Shown in pieces: positions 22,661 to 33,968 of a stretch of DNA of 64,000 bases (position 1 is the first letter of the stretch; each line of letters starts with the position of its first letter). The position numbers were made by a program, and so were the translations under genes. The DNA is from Megaustenia siamemsis (lineage: Eukaryota; Mollusca; Gastropoda; Stylommatophora; Ariophantidae), in assembly GCA_032433765.1 (NCBI GenBank), contig JAVIAB010000092.1, positions 65,896,666 through 65,960,665 of the forward strand. Reading direction: 5' to 3'. The notes beneath the pieces are model-generated. The model saw only the letters and a list, made by a program, of their open reading frames with translations. It had not been told where the DNA came from and did not search any database.

Positions 22661-25269
22661 CTAGTTATGCGATTGGTTGATAGGAAAGTACACAGAACAG
22701 TTATGTGAATGGTTGATAGGAAAGTACACAGAACAGTTATGTGAATGGTTGATAGGAAAGTACACAGAACAGTTATGTGAATGGTCGATAGGAAGTTACA
22801 CATAACAGTTATGTGGATGGTTGATAGGAAAGTACACAGAACAGTTATGTGAATGGTTGATAGGAAAGTACACAGAACAGTTATGTGAATGGTCGATAGG
22901 AAGTTACACATAACAGTTATGTGAATGGTTGATAGGAAGTTACACATACCAGTTATGTGAATGGTTGATAGGAAGTTACACATAACAGTTATGTGAATGG
23001 TTGATAGGAAGTTACACAGAACAGTTATGTGAATGGTTGATAGGAAAGTACACAGAACAGTTATGTGAATGGTTGATAGGAAGTTACACAGAACAGTTAT
23101 GTGAATGGTTGATAGGAAGTTACACATAACAGTTATGTGAATGGTTGATAGGAAGTTACACAGAACAGTTATGTGAATGGTTGATAGGAAGTTACACAGA
23201 ACAGTTATGTGAATGGTTGATAGGAAAGTACACAGAACAGTTATGTGAATGGTTGATAGGAACGTACACAGAACAGTTATGTGAATGGTTGATAGGAAGT
23301 TACACAGAACAGTTATGTGAGTGGTTGATAGGAAGTTGCACAGTGCAGTTATGTGAATGGTTGATAGGAAGTTGCACAGAACAGTTATGTGAGTGGTTGA
23401 TAGGAAGTTACACAGAACAGTTATGTGAATGGTTGATAGGAAGTTACACAGAACAGTTATGTGAGTGGTTGATAGGAAGTTGCACAGTGCAGTTATGTGA
23501 ATGGTTGATAGGAAGTTGCACAGTGCAGTTATGTGAATGGTTGATAGGAAGTTGCACAGTGCAGTTATGTGAATGGTTGATAGGAAGTTGCACAGTGCAG
23601 TTATGTGAGTGGTTGATAGGAAGTTGCACAGTGCAGTTATGTGAATGGTTGATAGGAAGTTGCACAGAACAGTTATGTGAATGGTTGATAGGAAGTTACA
23701 CAGAACAGTTATGTGAGTGGTTGATAGGAAGTTACACAGAACAGTTATGTGAGTGGTTGATAGGAAGTTGCACAGTGCAGTTATATGAATGGTTGATAGG
23801 TAGCTACATAGAACAGTTATGTGAATGGTTGATAGGAAGTTACACAGAACAGTTATGTGAGTGGTTGATAGGAATTTGCACAGTGCAGTTATGTGAATGG
23901 TTGATAGGAAGTTGCACAGAACAGTTATGTGAATGGTTGATAGGAAGTTACACAGAACAGTTATGTGAGTGGTTGATAGGAAGTTACACAGAACAGTTAT
24001 GTGAGTGGTTGATAGGAAGTTGCACAGTGCAGTTATGTGAATGGTTGATAGGAAGTTACACAGAACAGTTATGTGAGTGGTTGATAGGAAGTTACACAGA
24101 ACAGTTATGTGAGTGGTTGATAGGAAGTTACACAGAACAGTTATGTGAATGGTTGATAGGAAGTTGCACAGAACAGTTATGTGAGTGGTTGATAGGAAGT
24201 TACACAGAACAGTTATGTGAGTGGTTGATAGGAAGTTGCATAGAACAGTTATGTGAGTGGTTGATAGGAAGTTACACAGAACAGTTATGTGAATGGTTGA
24301 TAGGAAGTTGCACAGAACAGTTATGTGAGTGGTTGATAGGAAGTTGCACAGAACAGTTATGTGAGTGGTTGATAGGAAGTTGCACAGAACAGTTATGTGA
24401 GTGGTTGATAGGAAGTTACACAGAACAGTTATGTGAGTGGTTGATAGGAAGTTGCACAGAACAGTTATGTGAGTGGTTGATAGGAAGTTGCACAGAACAG
24501 CTATGTGAGTGGTTGATAGGAAGTTACACAGAACAGTTATGTGAATGGTTGATAGGAAGTTACACAGAACAGTTATGTGAGTGATTGATAGGAAGTTGCA
24601 CAGAACAGTTATGTGAATGGTTGATAGGAAAGTACACAGAACAGTTATGTGAATGGTTGATAGGAAGTTGCACAGAACAGTTATGTGAATGGTTGATAGG
24701 AAAGCACACAGTGCAGTTATGTGAATGGTTGATAGGAAGTTGCACAGAACAGTTATGTGAATGGTTGATAGGAAGTTACACAGAACAGTTATGTGAGTGG
24801 TTGATAGGAAGTTACACAGAACAGTTATGTGAGTGGTTGATAGGAAGTTGCACAGTTCAGTTATGTGAATGGTTGATAGGAAGCTACACAGATCTGTTAT
24901 GTGAATGGTTGATTGGAAGCTTCATAGATCAGTTATGTGAATGGTTGATAGGTAGCTACATAGAAAAGTTATGTGAATGGTTGATAGGTAGCTACATAGA
25001 ACAGTTATGTGAATGGTTGATAGGAAGCTACATAGATCAGTTATGTGAATGGTTGATAGGTAGCTACATAGAACAGTTATGTGAATGGTTGATAGGTAGC
25101 TACATAGAACAGTTATGTGAATGGTTGATAGGTAGCTACATAGAACAGTTATGTGAATGGTTGATAGGTAGCTACATAGAACAATTATGTGAATGGTTGA
25201 TAGGTAGCTACATAGAACAGTTATCTGAATGGTTGATAGGTAGCTACATAGAACAGTTATGTGAACGGT
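22661..25269. repeat. 36-bp minisatellite array, about 72 copies
   Basis: The 36-bp monomer is CAGTTATGTGAATGGTTGAT followed by AGGAAGTTACACAGAA. Variants cluster: AAGTACACAG (left and near 24620), AGTTGCACAGTGC (23340-24030), GTGAGTGG versus GTGAATGG, and GTAGCTACATAGAAC (right end, 24930-25260). Since 36 is 12 codons and the monomer lacks stops in several frames, large open frames arise on both strands (for example 23145-24584 and 24585-25373 on plus, separated by one TGG-to-TGA type change at 24582). No initiation context, domain or composition supports a protein. Confidence 0.97.
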
Positions 25270-25969
25270 CGGGGCGGGCTCACCGTTGTCATGAGAGTGA
25301 TGAATCGGTCTTCTGCTGCTGTCTGAGTGCTCGTGAAACGTCCTGTCTACCAACATCAGGACAGACAACATGAGGAACACCAAAGTAGAGATAGATAGAC
25401 GAAGTAAAACACAAATGGAAGAACAAAAACGTTTTTATTTTTATTTTAACAGTGTTCAGACACTCACATAAACGACACTGCATCTAAAAGAGAAGTGACT
25501 AAGGTAAACTACCAGCATATGTGACTGAAGCCCTAACCTTCGTGAAACTTTCTGACTGAATCTACTTTCCACATCAAGTCACAGCTACTAGTCATAGTCA
25601 TATTTACTCGACAACACTTATTGATTCCATCGTGGGGTTTGGACTATTGTGGCCTAAGTGTATTACACATTAAACCCCACGTGCCAAATTGAATACTTCA
25701 GCAAAAATAAAAAACAGACTGAAAGTAGCACAGACGGATAACAAAATGGAATGGTAACTCATCACATACAAGTGAGAAGAATTCGTTGCCGATGTAATTT
25801 TCTTAAAGCTTTTGTCAATCTCAGCGGTCGTTGGTGCCTGTTTTAACGAATATGTGACAGATTCCAAGCGTCACATAATTACTTAAAAGAGTGAGAAATT
25901 CATTTTGCTTTTATTTTTAGGAGAATTGTGTTTGCCTTTTTTTTAAAAAGAAGAGGCAGAATCAGGAAC
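25270..25969. other. Unassigned sequence
   Basis: No recognised element or gene. The array above ends sharply at CGGTCGGGGCGGGCTCACC, one of the more GC-rich stretches nearby. The short frames here have no domain. Confidence 0.4.
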
Positions 25970-26488
25970 GATATCGTAAGAGAGAGATTGGGCAGTGAAT
26001 CAATTCTGAACTAAATACAGAGACAACACATCGTAAGAGAGAGATTGGGCAGTGAATCAATTCTGAACTAAATACAGAGACAACACATCGTAAGAGAGAG
26101 ATTGGGCAGTGAATCAATTCTGAACTAAATACAGAGACAACACATCGTAAGAGAGAGATTGGGCAGTGAATCAATTCTGAACTAAATACAGAGACAACAC
26201 ATCGTAAGAGAGAGATTGGGCAGTGAATCAATTCTGAACTAAATACAGAGACAACACATCGTAAGAGAGAGATTGGGCAGTGAATCAATTCTGAAATAAT
26301 ACAGAGACAACACATCGTAAGAGAAAGATTGGGCAGTGAATCAATTCTGAACTAAATACAGAGACAACACATCGTAAGAGAGAGATTGGGCAGTGAATCA
26401 ATTCTGAACTAAGTACAGAGACAACACATCGTAAGAGAGAGATTGAGCAGTGAATCAATTCTAAACTAAATACAGAGACAACACATGA
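25970..26488. repeat. 57-bp minisatellite, 9 near-identical copies
   Basis: The 57-bp monomer holds CATCGTAAGAGAGAGATTGG, GCAGTGAATCAATTCTG and AACTAAATACAGAGACAACA. Nine units differ by only a few changes (a one-base deletion near 26295, AGAAAG near 26322, AAGTAC near 26411 and a few in the last unit). Such homogeneity implies recent expansion or conversion. The minus-strand frame 25962-26315 exists because 57 is divisible by three. Confidence 0.97.
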
Positions 26489-26699
26489 AATGGTTTGCTT
26501 ACCTGGAAAGAATACTAAAAGATTCTATATCACATAACAAATATACTATAAGGGAAGAGGGGGTAAGAGCCAATGATAGACACTGGTAAAGATGGACTCA
26601 CGCAATTGGAGGAAAAATAAATTACTATGGTTGAGGCTATTAAGACAGAACGTTATACCTTTCTCGCCACTCATGAGGTATATGAAGAGGAAGTGAAGA
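26489..26699. other. Short unique spacer
   Basis: No feature seen between the 57-bp array and the GGAC/GATA array. Confidence 0.4.
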
Positions 26700-27449
<750 letters not shown>

Positions 27450-27518
27450 TCTAAATAATAAACCGTATATTTTCAAGCTGTTGAGAAAGAACTTTACAAG
27501 CTGCTGATGTTTTTTTGG

Positions 27519-28287
27519 AAAGTAGTTGAACGAGCGTTTTACGAGAGCAAATATTTTCTCTTTTCTTTTGATAGTAGCTTCGAGAGAGCAATACAAGCTG
27601 CCTTTATTTTCCATGTTGTTTACTAAGAGCTACTCGATGAGAGAGATCGTTACATACACGTTTTCGCTTATGGTTGTGGTTAGTCGAAGACTCCGGTATC
27701 ACTGCAAACGAAGTAATATCCGTAACTGTTCAACTGCCCGTTGAATCATCCGAATTAAACCACATCTCCTTGAAGGATCCAATCAAAAAAGGCTGCTTGC
27801 ATTCACCATCATAGCAGCCACAGCATACGCTAAAAGATATAAGGCCAAGAGGCACCAAAACTGAACGCAGCTAACCTGTCCTTCGTCATACGATATCATC
27901 ATTAATTGTTAGCAATCGGAATAGCGAAACACGATCCGGATGAAAAGCACAGCACACTGCGTGCACGAGCACTAAACTCATTAGGAGCTACAAACGGGGC
28001 AGCAAATCGGACTTGGAATATGAGGAAACTTCAACAAGAAACACTTTTCAGACTGAGCCCAAATAGTTCTTGCCACCAATCCGCCATATTGACCAGTATT
28101 ATTGACTTCATATAATGAAGTGTTTTAACCATAACCATAAGCGAAAACGTATATGTAACGATCTCTCTCATCGAATAGCTCTTAGTTAAAAAGGGAAAAT
28201 AAAAGCAGCTTGTAATGTTCTCTCGAAGCTACTATCAGAAGAGAAGAGAAAATATTTGATCTCAAAAAGCGCTTTTTCAATTACTTT
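27519..28287. mobile_element. Inverted-repeat-bounded element containing repeat C
   Basis: Two arms of about 163 bp (27519-27682 and 28126-28287) are reverse complements with about 85-90% identity by eye. Both carry AAATATTTTCTCTTTTC-type, GATAGTAGCTTCGAGAGA and CGATGAGAGAGATCGTTACA blocks. The interior of about 440 bp is a minus-orientation copy of repeat C, also at 58223-58860: TCCGGTATCACTGCAAACGA near 27692 and CGGACTTGGAATATGAGGAA near 28007. The right arm ends exactly where LINE-A sequence begins (28288). A foldback or non-autonomous DNA transposon is possible. I see no clear target-site duplication and no transposase. Confidence 0.6.
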
Positions 28288-29178
28288 GTGTGCTGTCACC
28301 AGATTTGTTTATTATTTATAGTAAAGTTATTTTAAGATCAATAAGGGGCATGCCTGGAATAATAACTGGAGGTCATAATATAAATAATATAAGGTATGCT
28401 GATGATACAGTCTAAATCGCTAAGAGTGAAAATGAGTTACAAGAAATGTTGTGCATTATAGTGAAAGAAAGCAAAAATAAAGAACTCAGCCTTAATAGCA
28501 TAAAAGTTGAAGTAATGGTAACAAGAAAGAAAAAGACATCACCTCAGTGCAAAATAAAGACAAGTCGAACAATATTAAAGCAGGTAAATGAATTTAAATA
28601 TTTGGGAACTTTGTTAACCTCAGACGGAAGATGTACAACAGAGGTGAGATGCCGAATGGCTCAGGCAAAAGCAGCTTTCCACAAAATGAGGAAGGTACTA
28701 CGCAATCCATTTTTGACAATAGAAACAAGAAAAAGAGTTCTTAAATGTTACGTAGAGCCAGTCTTAACATATGGATGCGAATCACGGACAATAGGACAAC
28801 AGATAAGAAAATCACTGGAGACTGTAGAAATGTGGTTTTACAGAAGAATGTTTGAGAGGTCCATGGACAGCTAAGAAGAGTAATGAAGATGTTCTGAGAG
28901 ATGTCAAAGCAAAAGTAGAGCTAATTTCCAATATTAGGAAGAAACAATCATCATTTTTTGGCCATTTAATGAGAAGAGAACAACTAGAATATATTGTAAC
29001 AACTGGAAAAATTGAGGGACGAAGAGATAGAGGGAAGCAAAGAGAAAAAATAGCAGACAGCTTAAGAGAATGGCTTGGCAGAAGGTCAACAACAAAAATG
29101 ATAAATAGCTGCCGAGATCGAAAGTTGTAGAGAGACATGATCACCTACGCCAGCAGGCCCGGTACTTGATGATGATGA
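28288..29178 (+). mobile_element. LINE-A 3' fragment
   Basis: A 5'-truncated RTE-like copy starts at the VCCHQ-proximal motif VLSPDLF (about 28292). The frame then carries YADDTV near 28395 (followed by a stop), ending with EFKYLGTLLTSDGRC (about 28590-28634), VLTYGCESRTIG and MWFYRRM (about 28828-28850). After a one-base frameshift near 28855, WTAKKSNEDVL, QSSFFGHLMRREQLEYIV and the REWLGRRSTTKMINSCRDRK block (29066-29125) appear. The 3' end is GGCCCGGTACTTGATGATGA at 29157-29176. It starts immediately after the inverted-repeat element. Confidence 0.9.
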
Positions 29179-29688
29179 TAATGAAGTTTATTACAATAAA
29201 CACATAGCACATTATTGCGCACACTGTATTCAGTGAATTTCATATCACATGCATGTACTCCGCTGCGCCAGCGAAGATCCCAACAGTGGAACCTCAGATC
29301 CATACACTTATCGGCAATGGAAAGACAATTAACCATCTTTCCGGCAAAAAACGTAAAAACGTCAAAGTGAACGTTGACGCAAACATGACCGCGCCATCAT
29401 GAAACCGGAAATTCAAATTTTCTTTGGATAGCTATTTTAGATAAAAATGTTAATAGATAGTGTAAAAAGAGGACATAGATACTGACTAAGGCAGTGTAGT
29501 CGTAGCGGGCTATCTGTTTACTCCAAACACCTAACTTCGAAGCCCACAAGTTAACCCAGCTGGAAAAAATGTGCGTCTCTAGCCGTTGGCCAGAGAAGGT
29601 CAGACATCAGGGGAGAGACCAGTGGGCCGTGGTCGTTCTAAATTCTAAAGATGTGTCCATTATAAGTAGACTCTTTACTCTTCATTAA
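29179..29688. other. Spacer, possible decayed SINE
   Basis: Around 29490-29560 a tRNA-like arrangement is conceivable (GTAGTCGTAGCGGGCTA, then CTTCGAAGCCC and AACCCAGCTGG), but the box elements are weak and I do not call it. Otherwise nothing is recognised. Confidence 0.3.
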
Positions 29689-29930
29689 GGGAGCCGCGAT
29701 AGCTCAGTGGTTAATGAACTGGACTACAAAGAACAAGAGGTCGGGTTCGATCCTGAAAGACGGCCACCGGGTTCACCCAGCCATAAATGGGTACCGGATT
29801 TTTTTTCTGGGAAAGTAAAGCGGCATGGGCGTAATACCGACCACCTTACCCCAAAAATTATGTGTCGAAGGTCTGTAAAAATCATGGTCACTAACATCCT
29901 GTACGCAACTTGGCGTGACAGGCTCTTTAA
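29689..29930 (+). mobile_element. SINE-A, complete or nearly so
   Basis: This is the best plus-strand copy of the family. The tRNA-like head is GGGAGCCGCGATAGCTCAGT, with box A TAGCTCAGTGG at 29700-29710 and box B GGTTCGATCC at 29744-29753, 34 bp apart. The shared SINE core GGTTCACCCAGCC...AATGGGTACC spans about 29770-29795, followed by a T-run. A body runs through ACCGACCACCTTACCCCAAA, GTCTGTAAAAATCATGGTCA and CTTGGCGTGACAGG. The 3' end, by comparison with 55028-55109 and 32625-32870, is a TACTTTACTTTT-like simple tail, here degraded. Box A/B spacing and the head order are typical of Pol III-transcribed, tRNA-derived SINEs. The open frame 29707-29934 is an artefact of the element. Confidence 0.9.
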
Positions 29931-30194
29931 TTAACTTTCTTTAACTCTCCACTACCCCTTTACCGCTGTAGAATACTGTTATGGACACATTGACAAAAAA
30001 GACAGCTAAACTAAGAGAGCGTTAATAAGAAGACAGTAAGAGGACATTTACAATAGCAAAAGAGCTTGAGGAAACCTATTTTATTTAGAGAACTGTATGC
30101 AGAGAGCCCTAAGATTCGAATTTAGAATACAAGTATAGGAGGATCGTTAAGGTACAAGGTCTTCTACAGGAGCATATTAAGATAAAACTTGTCT
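29931..30194. other. Unassigned spacer
   Basis: AT-rich; nothing recognised. Confidence 0.4.
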
Positions 30195-30812
30195 ACAGAC
30201 AGCTTTAGATAGAGAGCTTTAGGCAGAGAGCTTTAGGTGGAGAGCTTAAGGTAGTGAGTTTCAGATAGAGAGATTTAGGTGGAGAGCTTCAGGTAGCGAG
30301 CTTTAGATATAGAGATTTAGGTGGAGAGCTTTAGGTAGTGAATTTTAGATAGAGATATTTAGGTGGAGAGCTTTAGGTAGCGAGCTTTAGATAGAGAGAT
30401 TTAGGTGCAGAGCTTTAGGTAGCGAGCTTTAGATAGAGAGCTTTAGGCAGAGAGCTTTAGGTGGAGAGCTTAAGGTAGTGAGTTTCAGATAGAGAGATTT
30501 AGGTGGAGAGCTTCAGGTAGCGAGCTTTAGATATAGAGATTTAGGTGGAGAGCTTTAGGTAGTGAATTTTAGATAGAGAGATTTAGGTGGAGAGCTTTAG
30601 GTAGCGAGCTTTAGATAGAGAGATGTAGGTGGAGAGCTTTAGGTAGCGAGCTTTAGATAGAGAGATTTAGGTGGAGAGCTTTAGGTAGCGAGCTTTAGAT
30701 AGAGAGGTTTAGGTGGAGAGCTTTAGGTAACGAGCTTTACATAGAGAGATTTAGGTGGAGAGCTTTAGGTAGCGAGCTTTACATAGAGAGATTTAGGTGG
30801 AGAGCTTTAATA
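30195..30812. repeat. 42-bp minisatellite array
   Basis: The 42-bp monomer is GAGCTTTAGGTAGCGAGCTT then TAGATAGAGAGATTTAGGTGGA, itself built from two related half-units (GAGCTTTAGGT- and GAGATTTAGGT-like). About 14-15 units are present. A multi-unit block is duplicated with a 224-bp offset: AGGCAGAGAGCTTTAGG occurs at 30221 and at 30445, with matching downstream variants. Confidence 0.95.
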
Positions 30813-31189
30813 CAAAGGCTTAATTAATGGAGATTTATTTTTTTAAATAGAATTGCAGATCAAGATGACAATATTGCCATTTTAGAAATAGAAGCTTAGA
30901 ATTAAATTTATAGAGTGGTAGCTTTAGAAATAGAGCTATAGAAACGGATCTTTAGAACAAGAGGGGTAGAAATTTAATTGATTGCAGTTAGAATTAACAC
31001 TGGAAATTTATTAATTGAGTGCCGTGTCAACATCGAAGGTGGGCTCCCATGAAGCGCTATTTTACTTTGTCTCTTGTCTTGATGCTGCGCGTTGTCATAG
31101 TAAATATAACATATTACTATTCGTAGTTTTCGTTCTGATATTATTTGCTTTGATGTGAGTATATATATCATGCTGTGAAAATTGATTTC
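30813..31189. other. Unassigned AT-rich spacer
   Basis: Degenerate TTTAGAA-type phrases continue the style of the preceding array for about 150 bp. No gene. Confidence 0.4.
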
Positions 31190-31720
31190 CCCCATTCTAT
31201 TTCATTTATCAACCCTTACGTATGCATGTGAGAGTTGGAAAACAACAAGAGACTTAGAAACAAAGTTGAACGCATTCGAAAATAGATGTCTGAGGAAAGT
31301 ACTGGGTATAGCGTGGGACGAATTCAAAACAAACCAGGAAATTAGAGAAATCGCCAATCAACGACTAATATCTTCAGTAATCAAGAAAAGACGATGGTCA
31401 TATGTTGGACATGTGATGAGGAGAGATAATAACCAAATAGCAAAGCAAGCCCTCCTGTGGGAAACAACAGGTAAGAGGAAAAAAGGCCTACCCAGAGAGA
31501 CACCGAGAAAAACATTGATCAGAGAGGAAAGAGCAGCAGGAATCGACTCCCTCAGTGAGATAGAGTTGCTTACACAGAACAGAGACAAATGGTGAGATTT
31601 GATAAAGATCTTTGACAAAGATTGAAAACTGCTAGAATAAAAATGTTGATAAGAGAAAGAGTATCTGGGACTATGCCCTATGGGCAGGCTCGAAAGATCA
31701 ATAGATAGAATTCTTTTGTT
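31190..31720 (+). mobile_element. LINE-C 3' end (post-RT coding region and tail)
   Basis: A plus-strand frame (31182-31595) encodes the conserved post-RT region of a non-LTR retrotransposon: LTYACESWKTTRD (about 31213-31250), NRCLRKVLGIAWDEF (about 31282-31326), KKRRWSYVGHVMRRDNNQIA (31386-31445), GKRKKGLPRET, and a stop at 31593. About 110 bp of 3' UTR follow and end with ATGCCCTATGGGCAGGCTCG then AAAGATCAATAGATAGAATT. That terminal motif recurs in the SINE at 60983-61262. The RT core itself is missing, so this is a 5'-truncated, dead copy. The clade is uncertain; this tail architecture occurs in several LINE clades. Confidence 0.8.
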
Positions 31721-32017
31721 TATTTTTATCTTTCACTTTCAATCATTTGTTATATATTCAATATAGCTATATTCTTGAACTCTTTCTAAGTTCCTTCCAT
31801 GTACTTCAATATAAACGTGTACATTTTGTGTCATTTCTCTGCCAATAATCATAGTTTTAATTTTTTAAATATTTATTTTCAATCTATATTGTTTGCCATT
31901 CTTGTTTATTTTGTTATTTTGCTCACTAGTTGTCTTAGGTCGTCCAGATTTTCTGCCATTAATTTGGTATTATCAGCATACAATTGGCTATTGACTATAT
32001 ACATATATCCTTTGATA
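31721..32017. other. AT-rich spacer
   Basis: No recognised element. The open frame 31799-32107 reads partly through the SINE-A head and is not a gene. Confidence 0.4.
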
Positions 32018-32102
32018 GGGAGCCGCAATAGCTCAATGGTTAGTAAACTGGACTACAATGGACAAGAGGTCCGGTTCGATACTGATCGACAGCTTCAGCC
32101 TG
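32018..32102 (+). mobile_element. SINE-A head only
   Basis: A tRNA-like head GGGAGCCGCAATAGCTCAAT, with box A from about 32030 and a box B GGTTCGATAC near 32073 that is mutated in its last bases. The element stops just after ATCGACAGCTTCAGCCTGAT, where the 68-bp array begins, so the SINE body is missing or replaced. Confidence 0.8.
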
Positions 32103-32588
32103 ATTAGTGATTTAGGTTGAGGTAAGCAAATATAAAAATGGTAATTTAAGATTAAAAGAGGAATACTAGAGACAGTGATTTAGGTTGAGGTAAGAAAATA
32201 TTAAAATGGTAATTTAAGATTAAAAGAGGAATACTAGAGACAGTGATTTAGGTTGAGGTAAGAAAATATAAAAATGATAATTTAAGATTAAAAGAGGAAT
32301 ACTAAAGACAGTGATTTAGATTGAGGTAAGAAAATATAAAAATGGTAATTTAAGATTAAAAGAGGAATACTAAAGACAGTGATTTAGGTTGAGGTAAGAA
32401 AATATAAAAATGATAATTTAAGATTAAAAGAGGAATACTAAAGACAGTGATTTAGATTGAGGTAAGAAAATATTAAAATGGTAATTTAAGATTAAAAGAG
32501 GAATACGATTTAGGTTGAGGTAAGAAAATATAAAAATGGTAATTTAAGATTAAAAGAGGAATACTAGAGACAGTGATTTGGGCTCCGG
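32103..32588. repeat. 68-bp minisatellite, about 7 copies
   Basis: The monomer of about 68 bp comprises GTGATTTAGGTTGAGGTAAG, AAAATATAAAAATGGTAATT, TAAGATTAAAAGAGGAATAC and TAGAGACA. Copies are highly similar. One (near 32505) lacks the TAAAGACAGT linker. The array lies directly between the SINE-A head (plus) and a full SINE-A (minus). Confidence 0.95.
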
Positions 32589-32624
32589 AAGGAAGCTTTG
32601 ATGATAGTAGTCTAAAGTTGAAAA

Positions 32625-32870
32625 GTAAGTAAAGTAAAGAGCCCCGTCATGTCAAGTGACGTTTAGGGAATATGGTGTTGTGATCTTAATTTTACAGACC
32701 TTCGGCACATGATGTTTGGGGTAATGTGGTCGGTATTACGCCAGTGCAGCTATACTTTCCCAGAAAAAAATCCGGTACCCATTAAAGGCTGATTGAACCT
32801 GGAGGTCGTCGATCAGGATCGAACCCAACCTCTTGTCCAGTTCACTAACCACTGTGCTACCGCGGCTCCC
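32625..32870 (-). mobile_element. SINE-A, full length, minus strand
   Basis: The head at the right end (GGGAGCCGCGGTAGCACAGT on the minus strand) carries a substituted box A. The stretch between box A and box B lacks about nine bases compared with 29689-29930 (the GGACTACAAA region). Core, T-run, ACCGACCACATTACCCCAAA and GTCTGTAAAATTAAGATCA follow. The 3' terminus with its ACTTTACTTACTTTT-type tail lies at about 32625. With 29689-29930 it defines a family length of about 240-245 bp. Confidence 0.9.
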
Positions 32871-33364
32871 AGTATACGAGAAGATTTATATAAATTATGA
32901 GACTTCCGTTTCTAAGATGGCGGATCTAGTCCACGTTCTCTCGATCGCTGCAAAAAGTGCATTCGATGCCTGATTCATTTCAGTTCTTCATCGCACTCCT
33001 ATACATTAAAGTCAAGATAAGGATCTACTTATTACATCTGCGCTGATTAAACAATGTCGTACGCCGGCAATATTACATTTTCAACAAATCAAGTGTTGTG
33101 AATGCAACCTTCCATCGTCTAGACTTGTTCTGCCCTTTACGTCACATTGGTGCTGTTCATGGCCGTTGTTGGATTTGCTAGACGCAATTTATTTCCATGT
33201 TACTTATTAATGTGAAATGCTTCGTCAGCCGCAGTTTTATCTCTTTAGGGAATTTGCACCGTGATCTTTTCGTCGTAGGCTACATTCACTAGAGTAATCA
33301 AGAATCTAAAGGGCACGTCATTGCTGTGCTTGCGCCATTGTTATGTGTGCTACATAATCGTAAT
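32871..33364. other. Unassigned sequence
   Basis: Mixed composition without recognised repeats or coding domains. Confidence 0.4.
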
Positions 33365-33646
33365 GGCTCATCGTAAATCCCTAGACCGGCGTTACGCTAA
33401 TCTTACAGTCTGTTATTTGATGTGCGACGGGGATAATCTGCCGACTATCTGTGTGTTTATATGTCCGAAATTGAAATCAATAACGATGGCATAACACCAT
33501 CAAGCGCTATACATTTTTAAAGAAATATGACGATCATCACTTTCAGGAGGACGTGAACTTCTGATATATAGTGGATAGGCGGCAGGAACCATTGCAGGCT
33601 ATGCATGAAAAGTGTTCCTTGTTGCAGTTTCCTCATATTCCAAGTC
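33365..33646 (+). repeat. Repeat C copy
   Basis: Nearly colinear with 58223-58500: GGCTCATCGTAAATCCCTAG, GATGTGCGACGGGGATAATC, CATCAAGCGCTATACATTTT and AGTTTCCTCATATTCCAAGT blocks are shared in the same order. The class is unknown and there is no intact ORF. It is interrupted at 33646/33647 by SINE-D. Confidence 0.85.
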
Positions 33647-33968
33647 CATGGGGGACTGGTTGGTCTCGAGGCAGAGAGGTTGTGGGTTCAAATCTCGGCT
33701 CCACCGGTTGGAATTTTTATTTATGATTTCTCTCTGCAACAACCACCTCTGGTCTCATCAGCGAGGCCCGGCTTGAAACGTCAGTTATTCATCGATGGAA
33801 AAAAAAAAACATGAGTACCTCCGAATTCGGAGTTATCTGCCTGTGCGGCGAGGGACCCCTGTGCACACAGCTGCCAGGGAAAAATGGATTAACATGCAAA
33901 ATTCAGTTCCTAGTCTCTAGGAACTTCGTCAGAGTTGAAAGCTGGCGAACGCAACAACAACAACAACA
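33647..33968 (+). mobile_element. SINE-D, tRNA-like head and (AAC)n tail
   Basis: The element starts where repeat C breaks off. The tRNA-like head includes GGGGGACTGGTTGGTCTCGA (box A region) and box B GGTTCAAATC at 33685-33694. The body has GAGGCCCGGCTTGAAACGTC near 33762-33783, an A-run at 33798-33808 and a GC-rich segment CTGCCTGTGCGGCGAGGG. The 3' end reads AGCTGGCGAACG followed by (CAA)n to 33968. Only one copy occurs in the window, so the family assignment rests on head, length (about 320 bp) and tail. The two overlapping short open frames are artefacts. Confidence 0.65.

Noticed and set aside
22661..25269. Possible CRISPR array (regular 36-bp units)
   Set aside because: Units are contiguous with no unique spacers, and the DNA is eukaryotic in character.
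23145..25373. Two long plus-strand frames of a 12-residue repeat
   Set aside because: The period is a multiple of three, frames are open on both strands, and one stop separates them. Best explained by the 36-bp satellite.
33755..33790. Hammerhead-like stretch in SINE-D (CATCAGCGAGGCCCGGC, then TTGAAACGTC)
   Set aside because: The GAAACGTC part fits, but there is no CTGATGA box in the right place.
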